This document shows, piece by piece, positions 27,310 to 36,252 of a stretch of 64,000 nucleotides of DNA (its first letter is position 1; each line of letters starts with the position of its first letter). The DNA comes from Bacteroidota bacterium. GTDB lineage: Bacteria > Bacteroidota > Bacteroidia > Bacteroidales > FEN-979. The notes beneath the pieces were generated by a model. That model was not told the DNA's origin, did not search any database, and saw nothing but the letters and a program-made list of their open reading frames with translations. The stretch covers positions 55,832 to 119,831 of the forward strand of contig JAPLDL010000002.1 in assembly GCA_026391735.1 (NCBI GenBank), written 5' to 3'. The position numbers and the translations under genes are program-made.

Positions 27310-29244
27310 CTATTGGCTGATAACGAATTTCCCGCTGCTCTGATAATCACCGGATGAAAAAATATAGAAATACAATCCCGGCGCATAGTCAGTTGTGTTG
27401 AGCGTATATTCCACCTGTCCCCGGAAAGGAAAAAGTTCATCCTTCATCCGCCCCGTATTATCGTAAATACGAACCGAACCACTGTTGCCTGAGAACAAGG
27501 ATCCAAACCTGAATGTCAAATGATCCCTGGCCGGGTTTGGGAATACGTGTAGTCCTGGTTTCATGTCATGCTCACCCACGGCATTAACCGTATTATTCGC
27601 TGAGATGATCTGGTACAGCGGGTCAAAGACCAGTGAATCAACGGCAAACGGAATGCGCACTTTAAACAATTCCCCTGAAAATGTATTGTTAAATCTGATC
27701 AGAGTATCATGGCCTGAGTTTTTAAATTTAATCTGCAACGGAAGCTGGAAAAAAGATACGCTGGGGCTGCTCTGGGTCTGCCTTATGGTAAACGAAACGG
27801 TATCATTCGTCTGCGACCAGTTTATCATATACTGCGGATAGCCCTCTCCCGTAAACCAGTCGTTGAAATACCAGTTCAGCTCCTGGCCTGAAGTGCTTTG
27901 AAGGTGGCCTTGAAGGTCATCGGTACGTGCAAATCCATATGCCAGGGAGTAATCATTGAGATAATTGTTCAGGGCGGTAAAAAAAGCAGAATCTCCCAGA
28001 ATCCATCTCAGCTGGTGCAGGATCATGGCTCCTTTGGCATAAGAGAGACGGCTGTCAAAAATACGGTCAATATTGGTAGTGTCGGAACAATACACCGAGC
28101 CGCCGGGCTGGGATGTGATGCTTTGAATCCTTACTTCCCTGAACCGCACCCAAAGGCTTGGGTCAAGATGTTCATAGATTAGCCCCGACAGGTAGGTGGC
28201 AAACCCTTCATTGAGCCAGATATCGGTCCAGCTGCCGCAGGTGACCTTGTCGCCGAACCACATATGTGCAAGTTCATGCGAGATCAGCTCGAACTGAAAA
28301 TTTGTGACAAAGGTCATGGTCTGATGTTCCATGCCTCCTCCCCATCCGAACTGGGCATGGCCATACTTCTCTCTCTGGAACGGATAGATCCCGAACAAGG
28401 TATCGTATACCTGTATCATGGGGATGATCACCGGAAGCTGGGCCACTGCAGTTGCCGAATCCTCAGGATAAACGAAATTGACAACCTTGAGAGTGTCGTT
28501 GCCAAAGGGAACCTTTTGCGTGAAACTGGCATAGTTGGTAACCGCAATCCCGACAAGATATGCTGCAATAGGATAGCGGTGCTTCCAGTAATAAAAAGTG
28601 TTTCCGCCAATAGATTCAGTTGCAATCAGGATCCCATTGGTGGCGGACTTATATCCATCGGGAACGCGGATCTTGATATCTATCGAGTCAGCCTTGTTAG
28701 TGAGGCCGTTTTTACAGGGCCACCAATTGCTTGCGCCGTAAGGTTCTGAAAGCGTCCAGATAATCGGACTTCCGTTATGCTGATCCTGGACAAAAGTACC
28801 AAAGCCGTCATCAGGCGGCACGCCGTGATAATACACGGTAACGGAATCCATCACATTCTGAGGGCGGGGAGTTGAAAACATCATGATCAGCTGATCAGTG
28901 TTATGGCTGAACGTGTTCAGCGGGAAATTATGATACGAGATACTCTCAACCACCAGGGCCAGGTTCATGTCAAGGACCAGTGAATCAAAACCTGATTGCA
29001 AAGGGGTAAAGTAAACAGTCACATTCCCGGAGATCTGTCTCACCGAAGGATCGATGATCCAGAAACATCTGTAATAGGATACCTTGTATGCGGATGTGGT
29101 TTCGGCGGGTTTATGCGCGCATTTTAACGCATTCGCGAACCGTTCCCCCTTCGCGATGGTGTTGAGATCATCGGGGTTGAAAGTGATCTGGGCCTGCATC
29201 ACAACAGGAAAGATAAGGCAAAAGATGATAATGGCTTTTTTCAT
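27310..29244 (-). CDS. Secreted M1-family aminopeptidase with T9SS sorting domain
   Basis: 644 residues with a signal peptide (ends VVMQAQ). Zinc site HELAH followed by exactly 18 residues and the third ligand in NEGFA, the M1 hallmark. The substrate-recognition loop reads GGGMEHQT where classical members have GAMEN, a change shared by many secreted bacterial M1 enzymes. The last 80 residues form a T9SS sorting domain (HVFPNPARDHLTF ... GKFVISQ). It trims N-terminal residues from peptides outside the cell. Its first codons overlap the end of the upstream M28 gene by 4 bp (ATGA), so both peptidases are translationally coupled. Confidence 0.92.
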   Translation of the reverse strand: MKKAIIIFCLIFPVVMQAQITFNPDDLNTIAKGERFANALKCAHKPAETTSAYKVSYYRCFWIIDPSVRQISGNVTVYFTPLQSGFDSLVLDMNLALVVESISYHNFPLNTFSHNTDQLIMMFSTPRPQNVMDSVTVYYHGVPPDDGFGTFVQDQHNGSPIIWTLSEPYGASNWWPCKNGLTNKADSIDIKIRVPDGYKSATNGILIATESIGGNTFYYWKHRYPIAAYLVGIAVTNYASFTQKVPFGNDTLKVVNFVYPEDSATAVAQLPVIIPMIQVYDTLFGIYPFQREKYGHAQFGWGGGMEHQTMTFVTNFQFELISHELAHMWFGDKVTCGSWTDIWLNEGFATYLSGLIYEHLDPSLWVRFREVRIQSITSQPGGSVYCSDTTNIDRIFDSRLSYAKGAMILHQLRWILGDSAFFTALNNYLNDYSLAYGFARTDDLQGHLQSTSGQELNWYFNDWFTGEGYPQYMINWSQTNDTVSFTIRQTQSSPSVSFFQLPLQIKFKNSGHDTLIRFNNTFSGELFKVRIPFAVDSLVFDPLYQIISANNTVNAVGEHDMKPGLHVFPNPARDHLTFRFGSLFSGNSGSVRIYDNTGRMKDELFPFRGQVEYTLNTTDYAPGLYFYIFSSGDYQSSGKFVISQ

Positions 29245-30500
29245 TTTTCTTTCATTGTTTCAATGATAAGTCCGGCAGCTACCTGGCCGGCAAGTTCAAG
29301 GCTGTTTTTATTGACCTGTTTTAAATTATCTGCAGGACAATGTTGTTGGTTATTCCCGTCGATTCCCAGATGGAGTGTTATAAAGCCTTTGTTTGCAAAG
29401 GAATTATGGTCCGAACCGCAGTATCTGACCTTTCTGAAATGATGGCTGGTCGAATTCAGAGTTTCAACGAGGGCTGTATCCAGCCATGCAGGGATTTTCG
29501 ATTCATAAAGGATATCATCATTGCCGGGATCAAGCAGGGACCAGGAATTTTTAAAGTCCCGGGCTGATTTTAAAGGACCTCCCGGGGCGACAAGGCATTT
29601 ACCTTTTTGGCCCGTAATAACATCTGCAATGATATCACCGGTATCGCCAACACAATCAAGATTAAAATAGAACATTGTGGAAGCCGTATCCCAGACATGT
29701 TTATCGGTATAAGCCTTTGAGCCCAATAACCCCAGTTCTTCACATCCAAAGAAAACTACCTTTATTGTATACGGCAGACTGTCTTTAAAGTTCATGAAAA
29801 ACTTTGATAGCTCCATGATCACTGAGACTCCGCTTGCATTGTCATCGGCACCCGGACCGCAAAAAGAATCCCAGTGTGCGCCGAGAAGGATCTCCTTCTT
29901 TTTCTTAGGGCCCAGCAAACAGGAAACAGTGTATGAAGTTTTCTTTTCAACCCTTCCTTTGATGCGGATTTCAGTTTGTTTGCCATGGATGCTTTTCAGC
30001 TCCTTATCATTAATGATAATTATTGCCAGGGGTGCCCTTCGGGTCAATTGGTATATTTCGGCAGGTTCCGTTGTAAAAACTATCCTGTTTCTAATCGAAT
30101 CAGCCTTTTGTTTTATAGCCTTTGCATCGCCTTTAAAACAGAAACTTTGTCCGGTTACCCCTTTCGGATTCTTATAGGGGTCAACGTAAATTGTCTTGTA
30201 CCTGATCATCTTGCCTTGTACAAATACCAAGATATCATCCGCCGAAAAATACTCAAAATTAAATGTATCTGTTTGCGGACTGAGGCCAAGGTTTTTATAA
30301 AAACCAAGCAGGTAATTCAAGGTCAGCTGTTCACTTTTCGTGCCAGCATTTCGGATACCGAACCCTGCCAGATCACTCACATGAGTAAAGGCATTCTCTT
30401 TGAAACCGGCAGGCAATACCAGGCTTGCCTGGCTAAACGCATTGATCCCTGAGAAAAATATCGAGATCAAAAGTGCAAGCGCGGGTTTATGGATTTTCAT
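29241..30500 (-). CDS. Secreted M28-family metallopeptidase
   Basis: 419 residues with a signal peptide (ends AFSQA). All M28 zinc ligands are visible: LLGAHWDSF (His), GADDNASG (bridging Asp), FFGCEELGLLG (catalytic Glu and ligand Glu), NLDCVGD (Asp) and CGSDHNSF (His). It has no T9SS tail, so it is probably periplasmic or surface-tethered by another route. Together with the coupled M1 enzyme it forms an exported peptide-degrading pair. Related M28 proteins include aminopeptidases and glutaminyl cyclases; the aminopeptidase role fits the neighbour better. Confidence 0.9.
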   Translation of the reverse strand: MKIHKPALALLISIFFSGINAFSQASLVLPAGFKENAFTHVSDLAGFGIRNAGTKSEQLTLNYLLGFYKNLGLSPQTDTFNFEYFSADDILVFVQGKMIRYKTIYVDPYKNPKGVTGQSFCFKGDAKAIKQKADSIRNRIVFTTEPAEIYQLTRRAPLAIIIINDKELKSIHGKQTEIRIKGRVEKKTSYTVSCLLGPKKKKEILLGAHWDSFCGPGADDNASGVSVIMELSKFFMNFKDSLPYTIKVVFFGCEELGLLGSKAYTDKHVWDTASTMFYFNLDCVGDTGDIIADVITGQKGKCLVAPGGPLKSARDFKNSWSLLDPGNDDILYESKIPAWLDTALVETLNSTSHHFRKVRYCGSDHNSFANKGFITLHLGIDGNNQQHCPADNLKQVNKNSLELAGQVAAGLIIETMKEK

Positions 30501-30574
30501 ACCGCAAATTATTCGAATAAAATTAGTAGATGAACGGGATGAGTTATGTGTTACTGGTAAACAGATCGATCTCC

Positions 30575-32242
30575 TTATCTGGAGATCAGGATTTTTCGGC
30601 AGAAGCTGTGAGTCGCGGTTTGGGATTTAAGGAGGTATAGTCCCGGTTGGATATCCCCGACTTCCATCCTGAATTCATTTACATGCGGTGTGAACTCTTT
30701 GATTTTCATACCTCTTGTATCAAGCACTTCCAGCTTTAACAATATTTGGTCGCTGTGAATAATAATATAGTCATTGGCAGGGTTCGGCCCTAATGTAAAC
30801 TGCCCGGTATTATTCAGGTTACCTGTTCCTTCAATCCCAACCCAGGCTGTGTCGCTGTATGACTGGCAGATCAGGGTATCTGTTGCAACATCCCTGAAGG
30901 TCGTTAATATATATACAAAGCAGTTTAAAGCAGAACAAATATTCGTTTGTTTTTCAAATGTATTCGTATGCAGAATGGTATTGTTCAGTTTATTATAGGT
31001 TCCTCCTGAGCCGTTTGACGAAACATATACGTCATAGCCGTCAACACTCATTCTGTTCGAATTATCAGGCAACTCACCCGGTCCTGAACCTGGAACGATC
31101 ATCATTTTTTTCTTTTCAGTATTCATCCAGGCAAAAGCCCTCATCATGAATGCACCTGGATAATAACCTAAAGCTGAAAGTTTTTGCCAGCTAACATTAT
31201 TAAAATACCATTCCGGATCCTGGGTAGTATAGGGGCCGTTGTTGTCGTAACCCAGGTAAACATTCGCCGGCTGCATATTATGCCATCTGAGCATTCCATA
31301 AAATGTTCCTGAAAACTGCAGGCTGTCGGCATTAAAAGTATAATACGTATCGGCATGCGGGGTAAATGGGGCCGATGACCATATGATGTTATGGTTTTTA
31401 TCAAAAACATCAAGGTTCATTTGTTTTGAGGTGTCATCGCAATCATAAATATAGAATTCCAGATGAAGCAGTTTCCCCTGGATCCAGGGGTCGAGCGTGA
31501 ATTCATTTCCCATCCAGCCCAATGTATCAGGTACCCTGAAAGCAGTTTCAGGCTCATTGTCATCCAGGATAAAATCTTTCAGATACCCGTTGTAGTTTAT
31601 CACTGGATCCCAGGAAAAAGAGAGATCGTTATTATGCTGTAAACCGAAAACATGATCTGCTTTGCGGCAAACATAATCCAGGTTTATGTTGTCAATACAC
31701 CAGTCAGAAATGTCAGAAGAATTAATGCCGTGAGCTCTGAACCTGATTTTAAAAAAATGCGAACTGGCATGAGGCAGCATGAGGGTATGGCTGCTCCAGT
31801 TGATAGGTGCAGTATTCGAAAACTCCGTCAAAGTAGTCCACACCGTATCATAAAAACAATATTCCACGCTCATTTTTTCATTCCCTGTATGGCTGGCCTC
31901 ACTTAACCTGATGTCGAAGGAGAGCCAGATATCGGAGCAAGCGTAATCAGGACCGTTGAACCATGTGGAAATCAGGCTTGTGTTGTATCCCGAAACTGCA
32001 GGTGTGCCTGAAAATTCAGCTGATGGTGCAGGATTGCCAAAGCCTGTTGCGATCTGCCAGTTTCCCTGGTAAGGATCGAATTGCCAGTGGTGCAACGTGA
32101 ATGAGGCTGAATCCCAATTTTCTGTAAACTGAAGCCCAAGGGTATCGCCTGTTGATGCGTTTACACTTTGATTATTTGCAAAACACAGCAGACAAACCAG
32201 AGCTGCAGGCAGAAATACTCTTTTAAAATATGCTGTTCTCAT
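30575..32242 (-). CDS. T9SS-exported beta-rich surface protein
   Basis: 555 residues. Signal peptide (about 1-29), then a jelly-roll-like segment typical of MAM or carbohydrate-binding domains (FTENWDSASFTLHHWQFD, and VEYCFYDTVWTTLTEF), a second beta-rich region with WYFNNVSWQKL, a fibronectin-like part, and a C-terminal T9SS sorting domain (LGPNPANDYIIIHS ... FCRKILISR). No catalytic motif was found. It is upstream of, and in line with, the two secreted peptidases (74 bp gap), and may belong to the same exported set. Confidence 0.82.
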   Translation of the reverse strand: MRTAYFKRVFLPAALVCLLCFANNQSVNASTGDTLGLQFTENWDSASFTLHHWQFDPYQGNWQIATGFGNPAPSAEFSGTPAVSGYNTSLISTWFNGPDYACSDIWLSFDIRLSEASHTGNEKMSVEYCFYDTVWTTLTEFSNTAPINWSSHTLMLPHASSHFFKIRFRAHGINSSDISDWCIDNINLDYVCRKADHVFGLQHNNDLSFSWDPVINYNGYLKDFILDDNEPETAFRVPDTLGWMGNEFTLDPWIQGKLLHLEFYIYDCDDTSKQMNLDVFDKNHNIIWSSAPFTPHADTYYTFNADSLQFSGTFYGMLRWHNMQPANVYLGYDNNGPYTTQDPEWYFNNVSWQKLSALGYYPGAFMMRAFAWMNTEKKKMMIVPGSGPGELPDNSNRMSVDGYDVYVSSNGSGGTYNKLNNTILHTNTFEKQTNICSALNCFVYILTTFRDVATDTLICQSYSDTAWVGIEGTGNLNNTGQFTLGPNPANDYIIIHSDQILLKLEVLDTRGMKIKEFTPHVNEFRMEVGDIQPGLYLLKSQTATHSFCRKILISR

Positions 32243-32323
32243 GACTACGGAATAACATACAATTATACAAAATATTTATGTATTTGTCAAGATATTTGAA
32301 TTGAAATTTCTAATTTTACATCT

Positions 32324-32656
32324 ATGAAAATCGAGGAACTGCCATTCACTATTGTTAATTGGGATGAGATCCACTTGACCACCCATCCCGGAGAGACCGG
32401 ATTTGCAACATGGAAAACCGTCGAAAAGGGAAATGTACGGGTTCGCATTGTCAATTACTCCCCCGGTTATCTGGCCGATCATTGGTGCCCTCGCGGTCAC
32501 ATCATCCATATACTTCATGGTGAAATGGTAAGCGAACTTAAAGACGGTTCCAAATCAGTTATGAAGGCCGGAATGACCTATATGATGAGTGATGATGGAG
32601 TAAATCCCCACCGTTCATATACTGAGCATGGGGTGACATTGTTTATTGTGGATTAA
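32324..32656 (+). CDS. Small cupin-fold protein (DHCW-type)
   Basis: 110 residues, no signal peptide. A single conserved beta-barrel domain with metal-binding-like residues in NYSPGYLADHWCPRGH and a second His-containing strand HRSYTEHGVTLFIVD. Bacterial proteins of this length with this motif are called DHCW-motif cupins. No substrate is known. It stands alone, divergent from the T9SS protein and convergent with the thioredoxin-like gene, the two stop codons being adjacent (32656 and 32657). Confidence 0.8.
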   Translation: MKIEELPFTIVNWDEIHLTTHPGETGFATWKTVEKGNVRVRIVNYSPGYLADHWCPRGHIIHILHGEMVSELKDGSKSVMKAGMTYMMSDDGVNPHRSYTEHGVTLFIVD

Positions 32657-33172
32657 TCATTTTGCCGGATAACTCTTCGCATCCAGCGCCTTCACGCTCC
32701 ACATCTTCAGGAAGCGTTCGACTTTGAGGGTATCGTACCCGGGAACTTTCGGGTTGGGATATTCGAAACCGTCGCTGTCAACTGTGTTTAGGCGCTTCCC
32801 CTGTGAGTCAAGGATCACAAAAACCGGAAACCCGAAACGGTTGGGGTATTGGTATTCTGCAAACAGGGTATAGTCCCGCTTGGCTTTGTCCTTTGAAGAG
32901 GGAACGTTGATCAAAATATAAACATAGTTGGCCTTCATAAGCGAGTCAAGCTTCGGATAGCTGGTTACCAGCGCATGAAACCTCATGCACCAGGGGCACC
33001 AGTTGCCTCCGAACTGCATCATGATGTTCTTGTGCTCTTTCTGGGCCTGGGATATGGCTTTCTTTATATCGGCCCTGGCATCCTGGTTTTCATTGTAAGG
33101 TTTTGATTTCTCTTGCGCATATACCATAGCAACACAGAGGAATAGTGTTAGGGTCAGGATTATTTTTTTCAT
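32657..33172 (-). CDS. Exported thioredoxin-like protein
   Basis: 171 residues with a signal peptide (ends VYAQ). The active site GGNWCPWCMRFH (Cys59, Cys62) lies in a thioredoxin fold with the cis-Pro region near NRFGFPVFVILDSQG. The CPWC motif and position resemble DUF255-like and DsbD-gamma-like thioredoxins. It probably reduces or isomerises disulfides in the periplasm. It is divergent from the porin gene. Confidence 0.85.
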   Translation of the reverse strand: MKKIILTLTLFLCVAMVYAQEKSKPYNENQDARADIKKAISQAQKEHKNIMMQFGGNWCPWCMRFHALVTSYPKLDSLMKANYVYILINVPSSKDKAKRDYTLFAEYQYPNRFGFPVFVILDSQGKRLNTVDSDGFEYPNPKVPGYDTLKVERFLKMWSVKALDAKSYPAK

Positions 33173-33278
33173 ATTTTTGCTGTTTATTTTTTAACAATAA
33201 ACAAATTTAAGGAATCCTGATTTGTTAATTGAGCATATCGGGGTTTTTTTATTCTGACTTCCAAACAAAACCTTCATT

Positions 33279-34646
33279 ATGAAAAATTTGTTACTCTGCA
33301 CACTGCTTCTGTGTGCGATCAGTTTCATGCCGTTGGCACAAACCGTCGCTCCCTCATCCGCCGAAAAAAAAGATGATAAAACGACAACGACATCCACCGA
33401 GAAGAAACCCGCCTTCGGGATCATTTTTTCTGGTTATGTGAAAACGGATATCTTCTTCGACACAAGGCAAACGAACGGACTGCGTGACGGGCATTTCCTT
33501 CTCTTCCCCGAACCTGTCAAGCCCGACGCCGACGGGAATGATATCAACGCCAAATCTGCTTACAACATCTTGAGCATTCAAACACGTCTATGCGGTTCCA
33601 TCTGGGGCCCTGATGCAATCGGAGCAAAGACATCCGCCTACTTTGAAGCTGAATTTTTTGGTAACATCAACCCGAATATAAACTCCTTCAGGCTGCGCCA
33701 TGCATGGGTGAAGTTGAACTGGCCAAGAACAGAACTTATGGTTGGTCAATGGTGGCATCCTATGTTCGTTCCTGAATGCTCCCCTGCTACTGTGTCTTTC
33801 AACACGGGTGCTCCTTTCGTGGTGTTCTCACGCAATCCGCAGATAAAAATAACCCAGCATATCGGCAAATTCAGCGTAGCCCTGACCATGCTTTCTCAGG
33901 TGGATTTCATGAGCGACGGTCCGGAAGGCGCTAATACCAAGTACATCCGCAATTCGGTGATCCCCGAATCGGACCTGCAGTTCCAGTTCGTGACTACAAA
34001 CCCCGCCAATGGAACCGAATTCCTCTGCGGCTTCGGGATCAACTGGCAGATGCTTACTCCCCGCCTGTCTTCAACAATTACCCTCAGCCCCGCCTACGAT
34101 ACGGTTATCGATGGCAAGGTGTTCCATCACGACGCGGTCACAGCAACGTATAAAACCGATGTAAAAACCATGGCCATGGCATATAATGCCTATGCCAAAC
34201 TCAGGATAAAACATTTCACTTTCAAGATTGGCGGGGAATACGGAGGCAACAACAATGCCTATACCATGCTGGGAGGTTATGTAGTGAAATCAGTTACCGA
34301 CCCGACCCGTGGTTTCGTCGATTACGCGAACATCCGCTCCTTCGCGACCTGGGCTGAATTCCACACGAATGCCACCCGCTGGCAGCCGGGACTGTTCATT
34401 GCATATGGTAAAAACCTGGGGGCAGGCGAAACAGTTAAAGGACCCTACTATGCCCGCGGAAGCAATATAGATTATGCATACCGGATTTCTCCGCGTCTCG
34501 TGTTTAACGCGGGTAAACTCAGGCTGGCCGGGGAACTTGAATATACTGCCGCTGGCTACGGCTCTACAAACGAAAAAGGCTATGTTTACAATACCACCGA
34601 AGTGGCTAACCTGAGGCTACTGCTTGGGGTTTATTACTTTTTTTAA
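33279..34646 (+). CDS. Outer-membrane porin-like beta-barrel (DcaP-like)
   Basis: 455 residues. Signal peptide ending PLAQ, then a Lys/Thr-rich linker (about 25-45), then a barrel of alternating strands beginning FSGYVKTDIFFDTRQ and closing with a C-terminal aromatic strand (LLLGVYYFF), as expected for BamA-dependent insertion. The layout with an N-terminal linker and FRLRHAWVKLNW matches DcaP-type trimeric porins. The transported solute is unknown. Overlaps the convergent hipA stop by 4 bp. Confidence 0.75.
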   Translation: MKNLLLCTLLLCAISFMPLAQTVAPSSAEKKDDKTTTTSTEKKPAFGIIFSGYVKTDIFFDTRQTNGLRDGHFLLFPEPVKPDADGNDINAKSAYNILSIQTRLCGSIWGPDAIGAKTSAYFEAEFFGNINPNINSFRLRHAWVKLNWPRTELMVGQWWHPMFVPECSPATVSFNTGAPFVVFSRNPQIKITQHIGKFSVALTMLSQVDFMSDGPEGANTKYIRNSVIPESDLQFQFVTTNPANGTEFLCGFGINWQMLTPRLSSTITLSPAYDTVIDGKVFHHDAVTATYKTDVKTMAMAYNAYAKLRIKHFTFKIGGEYGGNNNAYTMLGGYVVKSVTDPTRGFVDYANIRSFATWAEFHTNATRWQPGLFIAYGKNLGAGETVKGPYYARGSNIDYAYRISPRLVFNAGKLRLAGELEYTAAGYGSTNEKGYVYNTTEVANLRLLLGVYYFF

Positions 34647-35896
34647 AAGACCCTGAATGCGCTTGCCATATAGTCTGACTCACTGGTACTGATGCCGAGT
34701 CTCCTTGCTGTTTTTTTCCAATCCTTAACCGCTGTGCTGACTTCATCAATAATCAGGTCCATTTCGGTTTTTGAAAGTTGAAAGTACTCGCCTACACTTC
34801 TGGCAACATCCACATCAAGGGTATTGTTATCCGTATCAATATTCAATGATAATCCTCTTTTATCAACCGAAGGATTCAAATCAAATGCAGGGGATAACAT
34901 CCAGCCATTGTTTTGAATAATAAATCCGTGGTTGCGCAGGTGATCATCGGTATTCGAAATGGCAATATTAAAAACCATTCTGCGCCAGAGCTGATGAAGG
35001 TTTTCTTTAACATGGCTGCACGAAAACTGGATGAATTCTGCAATATCGAGGTAACTGGCAAAACGGTCTTTCAGCATCTCCTCCGAATAACCGGTCATGG
35101 TCATTGCAGAAGCAAAATGAATACGATCTGATCCTTTGCGATCAAACCGTTTGGTAAAAAAAGTATAATACGGACCTGCAATTTTTTCAATTTTACAGGG
35201 GGCCATAGTTATACCGCTTTTACAGGCAAGCAGATAAGCCAGGTATTCCCAGGCGGCTTTATCGAAACTGTCATTCTTTGATGGAAATTTTGCAATCCAC
35301 GGATGACGAAAATCATCAAGTATATTGGCTTTTGGCCTTGCTCCGCCTAATGAAGAACCTGGCGCAATCAGTATATCAATCCATTGGTTAGTGGTAGTGA
35401 TGTCATCCGACATTTCCAATTCTTTTGCACTGTGCTGCAATTCTTTAACCCTTGTCCATGGAGGGGTTGGGTACAAGGAGTCAGAGTCTAAAAACAGACC
35501 GTCCGGGTCCGTTTTAAACCGTAAAGCTCCCATGCGGCTTTCATCATAAACCCCCAGCAAGTAATCTGTTTCATACAAGGTGGGTACTGGCAAGCCTTCC
35601 TGAATAGCTTTTTGAGCCGCTTTTCTTCTCATTAATGTTCTGCCCCAGGAATCAGGCATGGAATCCATTATTATACCAAAGTTTTCTTTGCCTGAAGGAT
35701 ACTGTCTGCCCGAGAACCAATGTATTTCAGGGTCAAGCAGGAATTTTTCGGGCTGAAGCAACCAGCCTTTGTCATATTCAAAACTGAAGGTTTTTTTACC
35801 CTTTGCCAGCTGAGTTGTAAGTATACCAGCACATTTGGGACCTTTTAACCCTGACCAGTCGGCATACACCCAAATGTTTGTGTTCCCTGTCCTCAT
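34643..35896 (-). CDS. hipA: HipA-family toxin kinase
   Basis: 417 residues, the usual length for a one-piece HipA. It phosphorylates a target such as a glutamyl-tRNA synthetase and slows growth when free of antitoxin. Seen: N-terminal subdomain (YDESRMGALRFK), the glycine-rich autophosphorylation loop APGSSLGGARPKA, the lysine strand WIAKFPS, the catalytic loop NTDDHLRNHGF and the metal-binding AFDLNPS. All core residues appear intact. Translated 1 nt after the antitoxin stop codon, the normal antitoxin-first order. The 3' end overlaps the convergent porin gene by 4 bp. Confidence 0.92.
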   Translation of the reverse strand: MRTGNTNIWVYADWSGLKGPKCAGILTTQLAKGKKTFSFEYDKGWLLQPEKFLLDPEIHWFSGRQYPSGKENFGIIMDSMPDSWGRTLMRRKAAQKAIQEGLPVPTLYETDYLLGVYDESRMGALRFKTDPDGLFLDSDSLYPTPPWTRVKELQHSAKELEMSDDITTTNQWIDILIAPGSSLGGARPKANILDDFRHPWIAKFPSKNDSFDKAAWEYLAYLLACKSGITMAPCKIEKIAGPYYTFFTKRFDRKGSDRIHFASAMTMTGYSEEMLKDRFASYLDIAEFIQFSCSHVKENLHQLWRRMVFNIAISNTDDHLRNHGFIIQNNGWMLSPAFDLNPSVDKRGLSLNIDTDNNTLDVDVARSVGEYFQLSKTEMDLIIDEVSTAVKDWKKTARRLGISTSESDYMASAFRVF

Positions 35897-35897
35897 T

Positions 35898-36191
35898 TTA
35901 TTTATTTAATAGGTTCAGGTCTTGTAATCTCTTGCCAAATTCATCATCATCTGCAAGTTTCAGAAAATCCTTTTCGAGATTCATAACTCTCAGCACATTA
36001 AAATATGAACCTAAGGCCACGCTCGCATCACCTTTCTCGATTTTTCTAAGAGTTTCCCGGTGAATGCCTGCCCGCTCGGCGACCTGCATCAATGTAAGGC
36101 TTCTTCTTTTCCGGGCAAGTGTAAACTGCTCCCCCATTTCAGCCAGGATCGCCTTGTGCTTCGGAAAAATAATTTGTTTTTTTGAGTTCAT
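35898..36191 (-). CDS. hipB: HipB-like XRE-family antitoxin
   Basis: 97 residues from ATG 36191 (MNSKKQIIFPKH). The frame extends to a TTG at 36212, but that codon sits on the likely -7 promoter element (36210-36217), so the ATG is preferred. The helix-turn-helix is clear: RKRRSLTLMQVAERAGIHRETLRKIEKGDAS. In such modules the antitoxin binds both its own operator and HipA. First gene of the hipBA operon. Confidence 0.92.
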   Translation of the reverse strand: MNSKKQIIFPKHKAILAEMGEQFTLARKRRSLTLMQVAERAGIHRETLRKIEKGDASVALGSYFNVLRVMNLEKDFLKLADDDEFGKRLQDLNLLNK

Positions 36192-36199
36192 AATGGCGA

Positions 36200-36239
36200 C
36201 TATTATTTGCAAAGATATATATTTTGGCGATAATAATAG
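36200..36239. promoter_or_regulatory. hipBA promoter with overlapping inverted repeat (candidate operator)
   Basis: Minus-strand TATCTTTG (36210-36217) matches the -7 consensus exactly. It lies between the arms of an inverted repeat ctattatt (36200-36207) and aataatag (36232-36239). HTH dimers bind such palindromes, and this position would block transcription, giving autoregulation by HipB. Confidence 0.55.
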
Positions 36240-36252
36240 CCAATATTTGATT

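Noticed and set aside
36192..36212. TTG start extending hipB
   Set aside because: It overlaps the TATCTTTG promoter element; the ATG at 36191 is better.
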